Positions 26,795-36,327 of a stretch of 64,000 bases of DNA are shown here, in pieces. A program made the translations under genes and the position numbers. The DNA comes from JBDGYW01 sp964580055. Its GTDB lineage: Bacteria; Gemmatimonadota; Gemmatimonadetes; Gemmatimonadales; GWC2-71-9. Under the pieces are notes generated by a model. That model worked only from the letters and a program-made list of their open reading frames with translations. It had not been told where the DNA came from and searched no databases. The stretch spans positions 1 through 64,000 of the forward strand of contig CAZOJI010000006.1 in the NCBI GenBank assembly GCA_964580055.1. The letters run 5' to 3'. How positions within the stretch are numbered: position 1 is the first letter of the stretch; every line of letters begins with the position of its first letter.

Positions 26795-27123
26795 GGTTCT
26801 TCTCGACTGTTTGAGGACATGAAAGAGACGCTGCGAATATGGTCGCCGAAGCGACAACTCGGAAGGGGCGCGCGAAGGCCACTTGCCCGCGGTGCTCGCC
26901 GAGGCAGATCCCGTTTCGGCCGCGGTCCTACCGTTCGCCCACGGCGCCACAGGGATTCAACTCGCTTTCCGAGTACACCGACCGACGCGGCAGTCCGAGG
27001 GCTCTCATGAGGAGCGGAAGCTCATCAGCGAGATACGCGACAGGATCGAAATAGTGGACTCAAATGATGCAGAAGCGATGGTGAAGGGGCTCTATGAGCA
27101 ATGCCATCCCGAAAACATGTGGA
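26795..27123. other. Intergenic region between glnS and the BNR gene
   Basis: 329 bases upstream of the BNR-repeat gene and downstream of glnS, both on the minus strand, so it should hold a glnS terminator and the BNR-gene promoter. A plus-strand frame reaching into the end of glnS reads EERKLISEIRDRIEIVDS, which looks protein-like, but I cannot assign it. Confidence 0.4.
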
Positions 27124-29523
27124 TCAGGACAACTTCTTCTGCACCAATTCCTTGACCACAGCCGGGCTCGCCCTGCCTTGGCTCTCACGCATGACCTGCC
27201 CCACGAAATAGTCGAAGAGCCCTACGCTGCCTTCGCGATATTCGCTCACTTTCTGATCGTTTTCCGCCAGCACCTTTTCGACTAGAGGTTCGACCGTGGC
27301 CGCATCGCCCAGCTGTTCTAGACCTTTTTCTCTTACGATGCTCTCGGGATCGCCGCCACGCTCGACCATTTCGGCAAAGACTTCCTTTGCGACAGGCCTC
27401 GTGACAGCACCCTCCTCCACAAGTCGCACCAGCGTACCGAGGTTTGCACCAGTCAATTTCAGTTCGCCAAAAACAGATCCCTTGGCCTCGCGCCGGAAAT
27501 CGTTGACCACCCAATTGGCGATTGCCTTCGGATTGTCGTAGCTGGCGCACGCTTCCTCGAAAAACTCAGCGAGCATCCTGTTGGACGCTATTATCTCGGC
27601 GTCGGTGGGAGACAGATTGAGGCCTTCCGAATACCGCTCGATCTTCCTCAGAAGATCTTGGGTCTTGGGCGCCTCACTTCTGGCCAGTCCCGACGCTGCG
27701 CTCGTTCTCGTTTCCGGTGATTCACCCTTTTTTGTTCCCTGCGTTTTCGGCGTCCCCGAGTCAGGAGATTCATCGACATGGGCCTTTTCACGAGCCACGC
27801 CTTCATCCCTTGCCGATATCCGTCTCCAGGTGTCCCGCAGGGTCACCGTCCGATTGAAAACCAGTCTGTCAGGAGTAGAATCCACCGGATCGCTGCAGAA
27901 ATACCCGGTGCGTTCGAACTGATAGCGACTGCCGGGCGAATCGTGAGCCACGGAAGGCTCGACGCGGCTCTCCCCGAGAATCGTCAACGAATTCTCATTG
28001 AGGTTCGCCGTGAAATCTCCCTGACCGTCCACCGCTTCCGGATCGGGCTTCGAAAAAAGCCTGTCATAAAGACGTACTTCAGCCGGAAGCGAATGTGTAA
28101 CAGAAACCCAGTGCAGTGTGCCCTTCACTTTCCTGCCATCCGGCGTCCTCCCACCCCGAGAGTCCGGGTCGTGCGTGCAGCGGACCTCGGTCACCTCACC
28201 GGTGTGAGGATCCTTGATCACGTCGACACACTTCACGATATAGGCGTACCTCAATCGCACCTCTCGCCCAGGCGCGAGGCGAAAGAATTTCCCGGGAGGT
28301 TCTTCTAGAAAGTCATCTCTGTCTATGTAGAGCTCCTTCGAGAACGGCACCTTGCGGGATCCCTGTTTCGGCACGTCGTGGGGATAGTAGGGAGCATCCA
28401 GTTCCTCGACCTGATCTTCCGGGTAGTCTTCGATGACGACCTTGAGCGGACGCAGCACGCACATGACTCGGGGTACCTTCATGTTGAGGTCATCGCGGAT
28501 CGCGTGCTCGAGCTTCTCGATGTCGACTCTGCTGTCGACTTTGGCCACACCTATTGTATCGCAGAACGTACGTATTGCCTCTGGAGTGACGCCGCGCCGG
28601 CTGAAGCCAGCTATTGTCGGCATCCGCGGATCATCCCACCCGGCGACGTGTCCCTCTCTCACCAACTGTACCAGCTTTCTCTTGCTGACGACCGTGTATT
28701 CCAGGTTGAGCCGAGCAAACTCTGTCTGCTTGGGCGGCGTCTCGAACCCCACAGCATTCACCAGCCAATCGTAGATCTCGCGGTTGTCCTTGAACTCGAG
28801 GGTGCACAGCGAGTGCGTGATGCCCTCTATGGCGTCAGACAGGCAGTGAGTGAAGTCGTAGAGCGGATAGATGCACCAGTCGTTTCCGGTCCGGTAGTGT
28901 TCGGCGTGGCGGATTCTGTAGAGCACCGGGTCGCGCATCTGCATATTGCGGGAAGCCATGTCGACCTTGGCACGCAGAACGTGTGCTCCATTCCCGAACT
29001 CGCCGGCACGCATCCGCTCGAACAGGTCGAGATTCTCGTCGACCGACCGATCGCGGTAGGGGCTTTCCCTACCCGGCGATGTAACCGTGCCACGGTACTC
29101 GCGGATCTTCTCCTCGGTCAGGCTGTCTACGTAAGCTTTGCCGTCCCTGATCAACTTGATCGCGAATCCGTAGAGCTGCTCGAAGTAGTCCGAAGCGAAG
29201 TAGAGTCGATCTCCCCAATCGAAGCCCAGCCACCTCACGTCGCTCTTGATCGACTCGACGTACTTCATCTCCTCGGTCTCGGGGTTGGTGTCGTCGAACC
29301 GGAGATTGCAGGTGCCGCCGGGGTTCTCCAGCGCGATTCCGAAGTTGAGACATATCGACTTGGCATGTCCGATGTGGAGATACCCGTTAGGCTCGGGAGG
29401 AAACCGAGTGGCAACTCTTCCACCGTGCTTGTTGGTTCGCAGATCCGCCGCGATCATGGCGCGGATGAAGTCGACGGGTTTGGAATCCGTGGTCTTTGGG
29501 TTTCGTTCGTCAGGCCGTTTCAT
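27124..29523 (-). CDS. glnS: Glutaminyl-tRNA synthetase with C-terminal YqeY-like domain
   Basis: The 799-residue enzyme charges tRNA-Gln. The class I signatures are present: FPPEPNGYLHIGHAKS with HIGH (50-53) and VVSKRKL (KMSKS equivalent, about residue 277). A catalytic/anticodon-binding body reaches about residue 560. A serine/threonine/lysine-rich linker (about 575-625) joins it to a C-terminal domain (about 630-799) resembling the GatB/YqeY tail domain that binds tRNA; a similar tail is known on Deinococcus GlnRS. ATG 29523 gives the normal N-terminus. The presence of GlnRS implies direct tRNA-Gln charging, with GatCAB not needed for Gln. Confidence 0.95.
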   Translation of the reverse strand: MKRPDERNPKTTDSKPVDFIRAMIAADLRTNKHGGRVATRFPPEPNGYLHIGHAKSICLNFGIALENPGGTCNLRFDDTNPETEEMKYVESIKSDVRWLGFDWGDRLYFASDYFEQLYGFAIKLIRDGKAYVDSLTEEKIREYRGTVTSPGRESPYRDRSVDENLDLFERMRAGEFGNGAHVLRAKVDMASRNMQMRDPVLYRIRHAEHYRTGNDWCIYPLYDFTHCLSDAIEGITHSLCTLEFKDNREIYDWLVNAVGFETPPKQTEFARLNLEYTVVSKRKLVQLVREGHVAGWDDPRMPTIAGFSRRGVTPEAIRTFCDTIGVAKVDSRVDIEKLEHAIRDDLNMKVPRVMCVLRPLKVVIEDYPEDQVEELDAPYYPHDVPKQGSRKVPFSKELYIDRDDFLEEPPGKFFRLAPGREVRLRYAYIVKCVDVIKDPHTGEVTEVRCTHDPDSRGGRTPDGRKVKGTLHWVSVTHSLPAEVRLYDRLFSKPDPEAVDGQGDFTANLNENSLTILGESRVEPSVAHDSPGSRYQFERTGYFCSDPVDSTPDRLVFNRTVTLRDTWRRISARDEGVAREKAHVDESPDSGTPKTQGTKKGESPETRTSAASGLARSEAPKTQDLLRKIERYSEGLNLSPTDAEIIASNRMLAEFFEEACASYDNPKAIANWVVNDFRREAKGSVFGELKLTGANLGTLVRLVEEGAVTRPVAKEVFAEMVERGGDPESIVREKGLEQLGDAATVEPLVEKVLAENDQKVSEYREGSVGLFDYFVGQVMRESQGRASPAVVKELVQKKLS

Positions 29524-29777
29524 TATTTGAGAATAGTAGAGAAGGCGGCGCCGTAGAACCAGGGGAGAGCGCCTGACACATACCACCCGGTATTCGACAC
29601 CTGGCATCCGGGAGACCTCGAGCCAACGAAGCCCGGAATCGAGGGTTCGGTGGGCGCAGTGAGGCTCGTGCCAGGCCCTTGAGGTTCCCCCGATTCAGTG
29701 GACAGGTGAGTAGTGAGTAGTGATCGAAGTTCTCCCCAAACATCGCCGCCAGCTTGTCAACTCGTGATCCGTTGATT

Positions 29778-30110
29778 CTAATCTGCGACGAGAACCTCGA
29801 GCGCACGCTCAATTCTGCCAAACGGAGCGCTGATTTGAGCGCCCTGGATGCTGCCCCTGAATGTCGCCAGGGTCTCCCGAGCGATGGTTATGCCCTCTGC
29901 CAGGGCCGCTTCGTTACCAGATTCCTGCGCTCGCCGCATGCGCTCCATCACATGTTCCGGGATCTTCACTCCGGGCACCTCGTTGGCGAGGAACTCGGCG
30001 TTGCGCAAAGAAACGAGCGGCCAAATCCCCATGACTATAGGCGTTTGAAAGCTCTCAACATCATGCAGGAAATCGGCAAACTGCCCGGTAGTGGAGCCTG
30101 TTCCACTCAT
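29778..30110 (-). pseudogene. C-terminal remnant of methylenetetrahydrofolate reductase (MetF/YitJ type)
   Basis: The 110 residues match only the end of the MTHFR domain: FADFLHDVESFQTPIVMGIWP, followed by SLRNAEFLANEVPGVKIP and then SAPFGRIERALEVL (each a known conserved block). An in-frame stop lies just upstream of the first ATG, and the FAD-binding core (about 200 residues) and any methyltransferase half are missing. This is a 5'-truncated relic, not a functional reductase. Confidence 0.85.
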
Positions 30111-30151
30111 AACCGTCGTGATCTACACGACTGCGATTCGGGTGAGGATAC

Positions 30152-30686
30152 ATGAATCACCGTCTTTTCCCCACATTTTGCTCCGCGTGTGCCGTTTTGA
30201 CTGCATCCGCTGAAGCTGCCAACGCCCAGACTCAGACCCGCCAACTGACGCTGGGTACACCAATAGTACGAGAACTGACGGCAGCGGAGAGGCACGCCTA
30301 CGCCGTCAGTGTCGACTCCGGTCAGTTCGTCCTCGTTACGGTACAGCAACAAGGAATCGATGTTTACGTCAGCCTACTCGACCGCAGGGGCAATGTAGTT
30401 GCCACCGGGAGGGATCGAAGCGGCCGAAACGGCCGAAACGGCCTCGACTCCGTCTCGCTGTTCTCGGATTACTCAGGTTGGCACTGGGTAGCCGTCCTGC
30501 CGAGGACTGAAACGAATGATAAGGCACCTGCTTCACCACACGAGTGGATTGCGCGACCAGTGGGACCTGTTGACGATGGCGGGGTGGCGCATGGACGATG
30601 TGATTACGGCCGATCAGATCCTGCGCCTCGTCGAACGACCCGGCACCTTCTTGGCGGAAGAGTGCGACGCGTGCTCTTCGAGTTAG
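30152..30686 (+). pseudogene. Chimeric remnant: PPC-like domain joined to a serine-hydrolase fragment
   Basis: From ATG 30152 a secreted-looking protein starts with a weak signal peptide and a PPC-like beta domain (GTPIVRELTAAERHAYAVSV, VSLLDRRGNVVATG, VSLFSDYSGWHWVAVL). After about residue 115 that frame turns into nonsense. Shifted by one frame, 30516-30686 encodes HLLHHTSGLRDQW, LTMAGWRMDDVI and TADQILRLVER, the conserved block of class C beta-lactamase-like serine hydrolases, and ends at TAG 30684. The Ser-x-x-Lys nucleophile region before it and everything after are missing. It therefore looks like a deletion and frameshift joining two domains, perhaps of one ancestral gene. Confidence 0.7.
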
Positions 30687-30825
30687 TCGAGAGGTAAAGA
30701 CTATCGAGGTGGTGATGGCCGAAGCAGAAGAGTGGCGGATGTTTTGGCAACTCGGGCAGTACTCTTGACGAATGCGCAAAGAGTGTGGAGAATGCTCAAC
30801 TCGACCTCGTGAAATGGAGACACAC

Positions 30826-31443
30826 GTGACACACAAATGGATGGGTTCAATCGCGTTGGGTTCACTCCTGCTCGCTGCCGCATGCGGCGGAGACGAAACC
30901 AGAGAGCCTGAGGCGGCGGGAGAAGCAGAGGCTTTGGAACCAGCTTCTACTGACTGCAGTGGTGGTACATCGAACAACGTCGTCATCTCAACCAATATGG
31001 GCGATATCACGATCGAGCTTTATCCGGAGCAGGCTCCGACCACAGTTGCCAATTTCATCGATTACGTAGAATCCTGTTTCTACGACGGCACCATCATTCA
31101 TCGTGTCGTTCCCGGATTTGTGCTTCAGGGCGGCGGTTACAGCACTGAGATACAACGCAAGGAAACCCGGGCTCCGATCGAGAACGAGGCTGACAACGGT
31201 CTGCTGAACGAGCGCGGCACACTCTCAATGGCACGCACAGCCGGCATCAACTCCGCGACGTCGCAGTTCTTCATCAACCTGGAGGACAACACTATTCTGG
31301 ACCATGGCGTGCGCGACTTCGGGTATGCCGTCTTCGCGCGCGTTACGGACGGAATGGATGTTGTAGACCGGATAGCGCAAGTGCCAACGAGAGGCGAACA
31401 GCCGGAGAACCCTGTGATAATCACCTCGGCCCGTCGACAGTAG
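30826..31443 (+). CDS. Cyclophilin-type peptidyl-prolyl cis-trans isomerase, lipoprotein
   Basis: The 205-residue precursor has a type II signal peptide with lipobox LAAAC (Cys20), then a cyclophilin domain (about 45-200). Cyclophilin segments visible are IELYPEQAPTTVANFIDYVE, GTIIHRVVPGFVLQGG (catalytic-site Arg context), and ATSQFFINLEDN. The protein should speed proline isomerisation of periplasmic or outer-membrane proteins. I chose GTG 30826, because GGAG lies 6 bases upstream and it gives a compact signal peptide; ATG 30814 or ATG 30772 are alternatives. Confidence 0.87.
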   Translation: MTHKWMGSIALGSLLLAAACGGDETREPEAAGEAEALEPASTDCSGGTSNNVVISTNMGDITIELYPEQAPTTVANFIDYVESCFYDGTIIHRVVPGFVLQGGGYSTEIQRKETRAPIENEADNGLLNERGTLSMARTAGINSATSQFFINLEDNTILDHGVRDFGYAVFARVTDGMDVVDRIAQVPTRGEQPENPVIITSARRQ

Positions 31444-31458
31444 TTGCCGATGCCGAAG

Positions 31459-31478
31459 CGCCCGCTCGAGAGCGGGCG
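31459..31478 (+). terminator. Hairpin after the cyclophilin gene
   Basis: CGCCCGCT (31459-31466), loop CGAG, AGCGGGCG (31471-31478): a perfect 8-bp GC-rich stem 16 bases after the stop codon. No T-run follows, so it may be an intrinsic terminator of weak type or an mRNA-end stabiliser. Confidence 0.55.
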
Positions 31479-31624
31479 TCCCAAAGTCACGAGAAGATGG
31501 AGTTCAATGCGGCAATTGCCGCGGCGGCATCTTATCGTGTTAGCTTGTCTCTTCTGATACTCGCCGTAATCGTCGGCGCAAGATTCAGGCGTCTGTCGAA
31601 CCGTACAGGTCAAATGGAGATTGG

Positions 31625-33865
31625 ATGAAGCCGGTTAGTACGAGGAAGCGTCCGGGGGCGTTTCCTCTTGTTGGCATAGTAGCGGCTCTATTCACCACAG
31701 GCATTTCCGCTCAGGGGCAGGAGCCGTTGCCGCTGTACCGGCTTTCCGAGCCCATCGTGTTCGACGGCGCCGTCAATGAACCAGCGTGGGAGGCGGTGCC
31801 GACCCTGCCGCTCACTGTCTACCAACCCACCTACGGAGGTGAGGCGACAGAACGAACCGAAATCAGAGTGGCCTACGATGATGACTATCTGTACATCGCC
31901 GGTCGGCTTTACGATTCGAGTTCGGACGGAGGAAATGTAAAGACTCTGTATCGGGATCGTTACAGCGGCGACGACGTGTTTGGTATCGTCCTCGACAGCT
32001 TCAATGACCGCGAGACGGCGGTCTGGTTCACGGTGAATCCCGCTGGAGTAAGAGCAGACCGTAGTATCTCGAACGACGGTGAGTCCAACAACGACATGCC
32101 GATGAACAGCGACTGGAACACTTTCTGGGACGCGGCTACACTGCGTAATCACCAAGGTTGGTTCGCCGAAATGCGGATCCCCTTCTCGAGTCTGGGCTTT
32201 CAGGATGAAGACGGTCACGTCGAAATGGGGTTGGGTGCGTACCGACTGATTTCCGCCAGGAACGAAAGACACATCTTCCCCGATGTTCCTCCCAACTGGG
32301 GCTTTCTCAGTTTTGCGAAACCGTCCAAGATCCAACGCGTCACGCTGGATGGAGTGCGCAGCCGCTCGCCTGTCTACCTCACTCCCTACGTTCTCGGCGG
32401 TTTCAACCGCGAGGCAGAGCTGGACACGATCACCCAATCGTACGGGTTCGGACATGATGCCACGCGAGAGATAGGACTCGATCTCAAGTACAGCATCACT
32501 GACAACCTGACGGTCGACCTCACCGCGAACACGGACTTCGCTCAGGTCGAAGTCGACGATCAGCAGGTCAACCTGACTCGGTTTTCGCTCTTCTTTCCCG
32601 AAAAGCGGCAGTTCTTTCAGGAACGCGCAGCTATTTTCGACTTCGGTACCGGTGGCTTCAGCAGGCTATTCAACAGCCGCAGAATTGGCTTGAGCGACGG
32701 ACGCCCCGTTCCGATCATCGGCGGAGCTAGACTGACAGGGAGGATCGGCAGTACTGACATTGGTGTCCTGAACATGCAAACTGCCCGCTCGGACTCTCTG
32801 CTTTCAGAAAACTATGGAGTGGTCAGGCTCAAGAAACGCATTCTAAACGCCTATTCGACCATTGGAAGCATGTTGACCACTAGGATGAACGAAGAGGGCA
32901 AATACAACGCGGCCTTCGGAGCAGATGGAGTAATCAGAGCTTTCGGAGACGACTATCTCACGGTCAAGTGGGCATCGACCTTTGACACTGACGATCCCGG
33001 CGACGCCCGAGTTATGGATCGCAGTCGCGTGCTATTTCGATGGGAACGGCGCAGGCAGAATGGCATAAGCTACGCGGCCGACTATGTTCGCTCCGGCGGA
33101 GACTACGAACCTGGCATCGGGTTCCAAATGCGCCGCGATTTCACTTTTTTCAACGGCAACCTGCAACACATCTGGCTGCTCGGTGAAACGTCTCCATTTC
33201 ACAGCATTTCCGTAGGATCAAACGCACTCACGTACGTTCGTAACGGTGATAACACGGTGGAAACGGGCCTTATCGAACCCACCCTCGAGATCGAGTTCAA
33301 GAACAACGCGCGCCTGGAACTCACGGGACAACATAGCTACGAGAGTGTGCGCGATGCCTTCGGCCTGTCCGACGGAACGGAGGTGCCCGCGGGCGACTAC
33401 AGCTTCCACGGCAGCAAGGTGCGCTTTCAGGCATCCCGTGCAAACACCTTCCGCCCCACCTTCACCGTGTCTGCGGGCAGTTTTTACGATGGCTGGAACG
33501 CGGCCCTGCATGCCGAACCCGCGTGGAATCTCTCCAGTCACTTCGAGTTCAGTGCCGTTTATCAACTCAATTTGATTCGGTTCCCGGATCGCAACCAGGC
33601 ACTCAACGCCCACCTGGCGAGGTTGCGGGCCGACATTGCGATGGACACGCACTTATCGCTCAGCGTATTCCTGCAGTACAACAACACGGAGAACGTTGCC
33701 AGCGTGAACGCGAGGCTACGCTATCATTTTCGAGAGGGTAACGATCTGTGGGTGGTTTACGATGAGGGTATGAACACCGCGCGGGACGGTATTATCGGCG
33801 CGAGGCCGCCTCTTTCGCAGAATCGCGCCTTGCTAGTCAAGTACACCCATACCTTGGTGAAGTAG
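31625..33865 (+). CDS. DUF5916 protein: CBM9-like domain plus outer-membrane beta-barrel
   Basis: The 746-residue precursor has a signal peptide (hydrophobic VGIVAALFTTGISAQ), a CBM9-like domain (about 35-215; VFDGAVNEPAWEAV, YDDDYLYIAGRLYDSS, AEMRIPFSSLGF) and a long C-terminal DUF5916 barrel with PEKRQFFQERAAIFDFGTGG and TANTDFAQVEVDDQQVNLTRF, the family hallmarks. It lies in the outer membrane, where members are thought to take part in carbohydrate or peptide handling; the function is unknown. GGAG precedes ATG 31625. A second family member lies at 47019-49586. Confidence 0.9.
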   Translation: MKPVSTRKRPGAFPLVGIVAALFTTGISAQGQEPLPLYRLSEPIVFDGAVNEPAWEAVPTLPLTVYQPTYGGEATERTEIRVAYDDDYLYIAGRLYDSSSDGGNVKTLYRDRYSGDDVFGIVLDSFNDRETAVWFTVNPAGVRADRSISNDGESNNDMPMNSDWNTFWDAATLRNHQGWFAEMRIPFSSLGFQDEDGHVEMGLGAYRLISARNERHIFPDVPPNWGFLSFAKPSKIQRVTLDGVRSRSPVYLTPYVLGGFNREAELDTITQSYGFGHDATREIGLDLKYSITDNLTVDLTANTDFAQVEVDDQQVNLTRFSLFFPEKRQFFQERAAIFDFGTGGFSRLFNSRRIGLSDGRPVPIIGGARLTGRIGSTDIGVLNMQTARSDSLLSENYGVVRLKKRILNAYSTIGSMLTTRMNEEGKYNAAFGADGVIRAFGDDYLTVKWASTFDTDDPGDARVMDRSRVLFRWERRRQNGISYAADYVRSGGDYEPGIGFQMRRDFTFFNGNLQHIWLLGETSPFHSISVGSNALTYVRNGDNTVETGLIEPTLEIEFKNNARLELTGQHSYESVRDAFGLSDGTEVPAGDYSFHGSKVRFQASRANTFRPTFTVSAGSFYDGWNAALHAEPAWNLSSHFEFSAVYQLNLIRFPDRNQALNAHLARLRADIAMDTHLSLSVFLQYNNTENVASVNARLRYHFREGNDLWVVYDEGMNTARDGIIGARPPLSQNRALLVKYTHTLVK

Positions 33866-33894
33866 ACGCGGGCATATCGTTCTGGCCCACCAGT

Positions 33895-34785
33895 TCAGTT
33901 GCTTCCTCCGTGTTCTCTAACTCGTCCCAGCACGATAGTGATGTTGTCGGTTCCACCATCTTCAAGCGCATCGTTCAAGAGCGCCTTACAGGCCTGTTTG
34001 GCCGAGGTCATCGTGCGCAACCTCTCGGCAATCTGCTCGTCGCTCACGTGTTTGGTGAGGCCGTCGCTGCAAAGAAGCCCCACGCCCGTCCATGCCTGGT
34101 CCACGCGAGTAACCACTGGAGCGGCTTGGGTACCGCCGATGGCGCTCGAGAGAACATGCGCCCAGTGGCTGTTCTCGGCATCAGATCGCGTCAGGACCCC
34201 TTGGTCAACGAGCTCTTGCGCCATTGTCTGATCGCGGGAGATCTGGGTCAACCTGTCATTTCCGTATATGTAGCAACGACTGTCCCCAACCTGTAGCAAG
34301 TACGAATGCGGCCACGCGCCAATCCACAGCGTCAGGGTCGTGGCCATTCGTCGACGCTCGGGATCGGCTTCAGCCATCTCAACCACGCGAGCGTGTCCCT
34401 GCATCGCCGCCTCTTCCAGGGCGTCGAAGAAAGCCTGCTCGTTGGTGGCATCGGCCGTATAGTAGCAGCGCATCGTGTGCGCCACGTACTGGGACACCTC
34501 TTCCAGTGCAAGCCTGCTCGCCTCTCCTCCTCCCGCGCCCGATCCCACGCCGTCCGCGACCATCGCAAAATGCGCCACACGTTCACCCTCCAATGGGAGT
34601 TGGTCCACATTCGGCAGACTGGTGAAGTGTACCTCCATATGCTTGCGGAGAGAGCAGATAAGAAAATGATCCTGGTTCGTCTCGCGAACCGTACCAGTAT
34701 CCGTGAGCCCAAAGAACTCCCAATCCATGGCCGTACGTCTCTCGGCCAGTGCCTCGGAGTCCATGGGTAAATCGGGCGATGTCAT
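33895..34785 (-). CDS. PP2C-family serine/threonine protein phosphatase
   Basis: The 296-residue protein carries the PP2C motifs in order: TGTVRETNQDHF, MVADGVGSGAGGGEAS, LQVGDSRCYIY, CSDGLTKHVSD and GGTDNITIVL, including the Asp residues that bind two Mn/Mg ions. It has no transmembrane segment or extra domain. Its partner kinase is not in the window. The ATG at 34785 is preceded by AAAGGAGA at 7 bases. Cells in this phylum have many Ser/Thr kinases, which fits. Confidence 0.93.
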   Translation of the reverse strand: MTSPDLPMDSEALAERRTAMDWEFFGLTDTGTVRETNQDHFLICSLRKHMEVHFTSLPNVDQLPLEGERVAHFAMVADGVGSGAGGGEASRLALEEVSQYVAHTMRCYYTADATNEQAFFDALEEAAMQGHARVVEMAEADPERRRMATTLTLWIGAWPHSYLLQVGDSRCYIYGNDRLTQISRDQTMAQELVDQGVLTRSDAENSHWAHVLSSAIGGTQAAPVVTRVDQAWTGVGLLCSDGLTKHVSDEQIAERLRTMTSAKQACKALLNDALEDGGTDNITIVLGRVREHGGSN

Positions 34786-35338
34786 GAGCCGTCTCCTTTC
34801 TCTTCGGTTCGTGACACCTTCTCTTCCGCCGGCCGATTCGGCGCTCGTCACATCAGGAAAAACTGTATGCGTTACGTGTGATGCGCCAGAGGGCACGACC
34901 GAGCCACACATCTTGAAACTACGGAAATACTATTTGCCTTGTCATTGTCAATTGATGGAAGGACGGGAGCAAATGGCAAGAGGCACACATCTTGGTGAAG
35001 CCGAACAGTCGATACTCGTTGATCCGGTCTCGGTGCTTCTTGCGGAGTAAATGGGATAGATGGCTGATCAGCATTACTACGCCCGGCACCTTTGTCTCCG
35101 CAACGACCTCGACGACATCCTGGGAGCGGCGACGCTTGCAGCGGCCGTCTACCGAGTTTTCGACAATACCAATTCCACCACGACCCCGCAGTTTCTCCGG
35201 TCGTTCCCAGGCGATCGGTAGGTCCGCGAAGCGATGAGGAATCGAGTCTTGCAGAGCCTCGAGTACTGCTGCACTTTGTAGCTGAAGTAATCGCAACTGG
35301 GGAGGACCCGCTCTACCCCATTTCCTTGAGGTGCCGTC
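34786..35338. other. Intergenic region with one weak minus-strand frame
   Basis: About 550 bases between the PP2C and metallo-hydrolase genes, which are divergent. A minus-strand frame (34919-35296, 125 codons) upstream of the PP2C gene looks partly protein-like (ENSVDGRCKRR, VVEVVAETKVPGVVMLISHL) but I recognise no family. The region must hold both promoters. Confidence 0.4.
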
Positions 35339-36307
35339 ATGAAACCGAGAATAGCGCTGGCAACGCTGTTGTGCGGCACAATGCCGCTAGCCGGATGTGG
35401 TGAAGCAGAACTCGAATCCAACGTAGTCCAGCCATCCCATTGGTGGCGCGTGCACCCGCGTCCGGTATACGACTCTCTGGAACAAGTGGGAACCTATCAG
35501 GAATGGTTTCACGTGTATCGGCTCGGCGAAGGAACGTATGCCATCTACGAGCCGAACCAGTTCGAGGAAGCACTGTGTTATCTGGTCGAAGGTGAGGAAC
35601 GTGCCGTTCTGATCGATGCTGGAACGGGAATCGGCGACATCACACAGGTGTTGGACGATTTGACCGATCTACCGGTTTCAGTAGTCCTCACGCATGAGCA
35701 TTACGACCATATCGGTCAGGCCTACCGCTTTGACCAGGTTGCGGCCTTCGCGGACTCCGCATCGCTTTGGGTACTGCGTCAAGGACGAGACAACCCATCG
35801 CTTCAGCGTTATCTAGCGGATGACTACCTATGGAAGCCGCTGCCCGACGATTTCGATCCAGCGTCATGGACCATCCCTTCCCTCGTACCGACCGACCTGC
35901 TGCGTGACGGCGCCACGATCGACCTGGGCGACCGCGAGTTGGAAGTGATCTACACACCCGGTCATTCTCCAGGATCGATATGCCTGCTCGATCGCGACAA
36001 CCGCATGCTTTGGACTGGTGACCTGTTCTTCCCGGGACCGCTCTATGCTTTCGGCCCCGATGTTGACTTGGAAGTGTACCTTGCGTCCATCGACCGAATT
36101 GCGGCGATGGTCGACGAATACGACCACGTACTATCCGGTCACAATGATCCTTGGGTATCCAGTGAGGTAATCCCACGCGTCGCCGACGCATTTCGTACCA
36201 TCTTGGCGGGTGGGGGCGAGTACACCGAAGACGCGGAGAGACGAAGGTATCGGTTCCAAGGATTCGACATTATCGTGCGAACCGAGATGCTGGAGGAACG
36301 CGGCTGA
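35339..36307 (+). CDS. MBL-fold metallo-hydrolase, lipoprotein
   Basis: The 322-residue precursor has a lipobox LAGC (Cys20). The mature part has the metallo-beta-lactamase fold motif THEHYDHIG (first metal-binding cluster), GHSPGS, the Asp in WTGDLFF and a later His in SGHNDPW, all expected for a di-metal site. An N-terminal region (about 25-90) with YRLGEGTYAIYEP opens the domain. Substrate unknown. GAGGTG precedes ATG 35339. Confidence 0.9.
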   Translation: MKPRIALATLLCGTMPLAGCGEAELESNVVQPSHWWRVHPRPVYDSLEQVGTYQEWFHVYRLGEGTYAIYEPNQFEEALCYLVEGEERAVLIDAGTGIGDITQVLDDLTDLPVSVVLTHEHYDHIGQAYRFDQVAAFADSASLWVLRQGRDNPSLQRYLADDYLWKPLPDDFDPASWTIPSLVPTDLLRDGATIDLGDRELEVIYTPGHSPGSICLLDRDNRMLWTGDLFFPGPLYAFGPDVDLEVYLASIDRIAAMVDEYDHVLSGHNDPWVSSEVIPRVADAFRTILAGGGEYTEDAERRRYRFQGFDIIVRTEMLEERG

Positions 36308-36327
36308 TCGCAGCGTTCCCACTCGGC

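Noticed and set aside
26883..27155. Plus-strand frame with EERKLISEIRDRIEIVDS before the end of glnS
   Set aside because: It overlaps the 3' end of glnS antisense, and the N-terminal half is arginine/alanine-rich without motifs.
28378..29556. 392-codon plus-strand frame opposite glnS
   Set aside because: It is antisense to a well-supported synthetase; its length reflects GC-rich codon bias, not coding.
34919..35296. Minus-strand frame of 125 codons upstream of the PP2C gene
   Set aside because: It looks partly protein-like but shows no family, weak start and no ribosome-binding site; kept only as a note in the intergenic entry.
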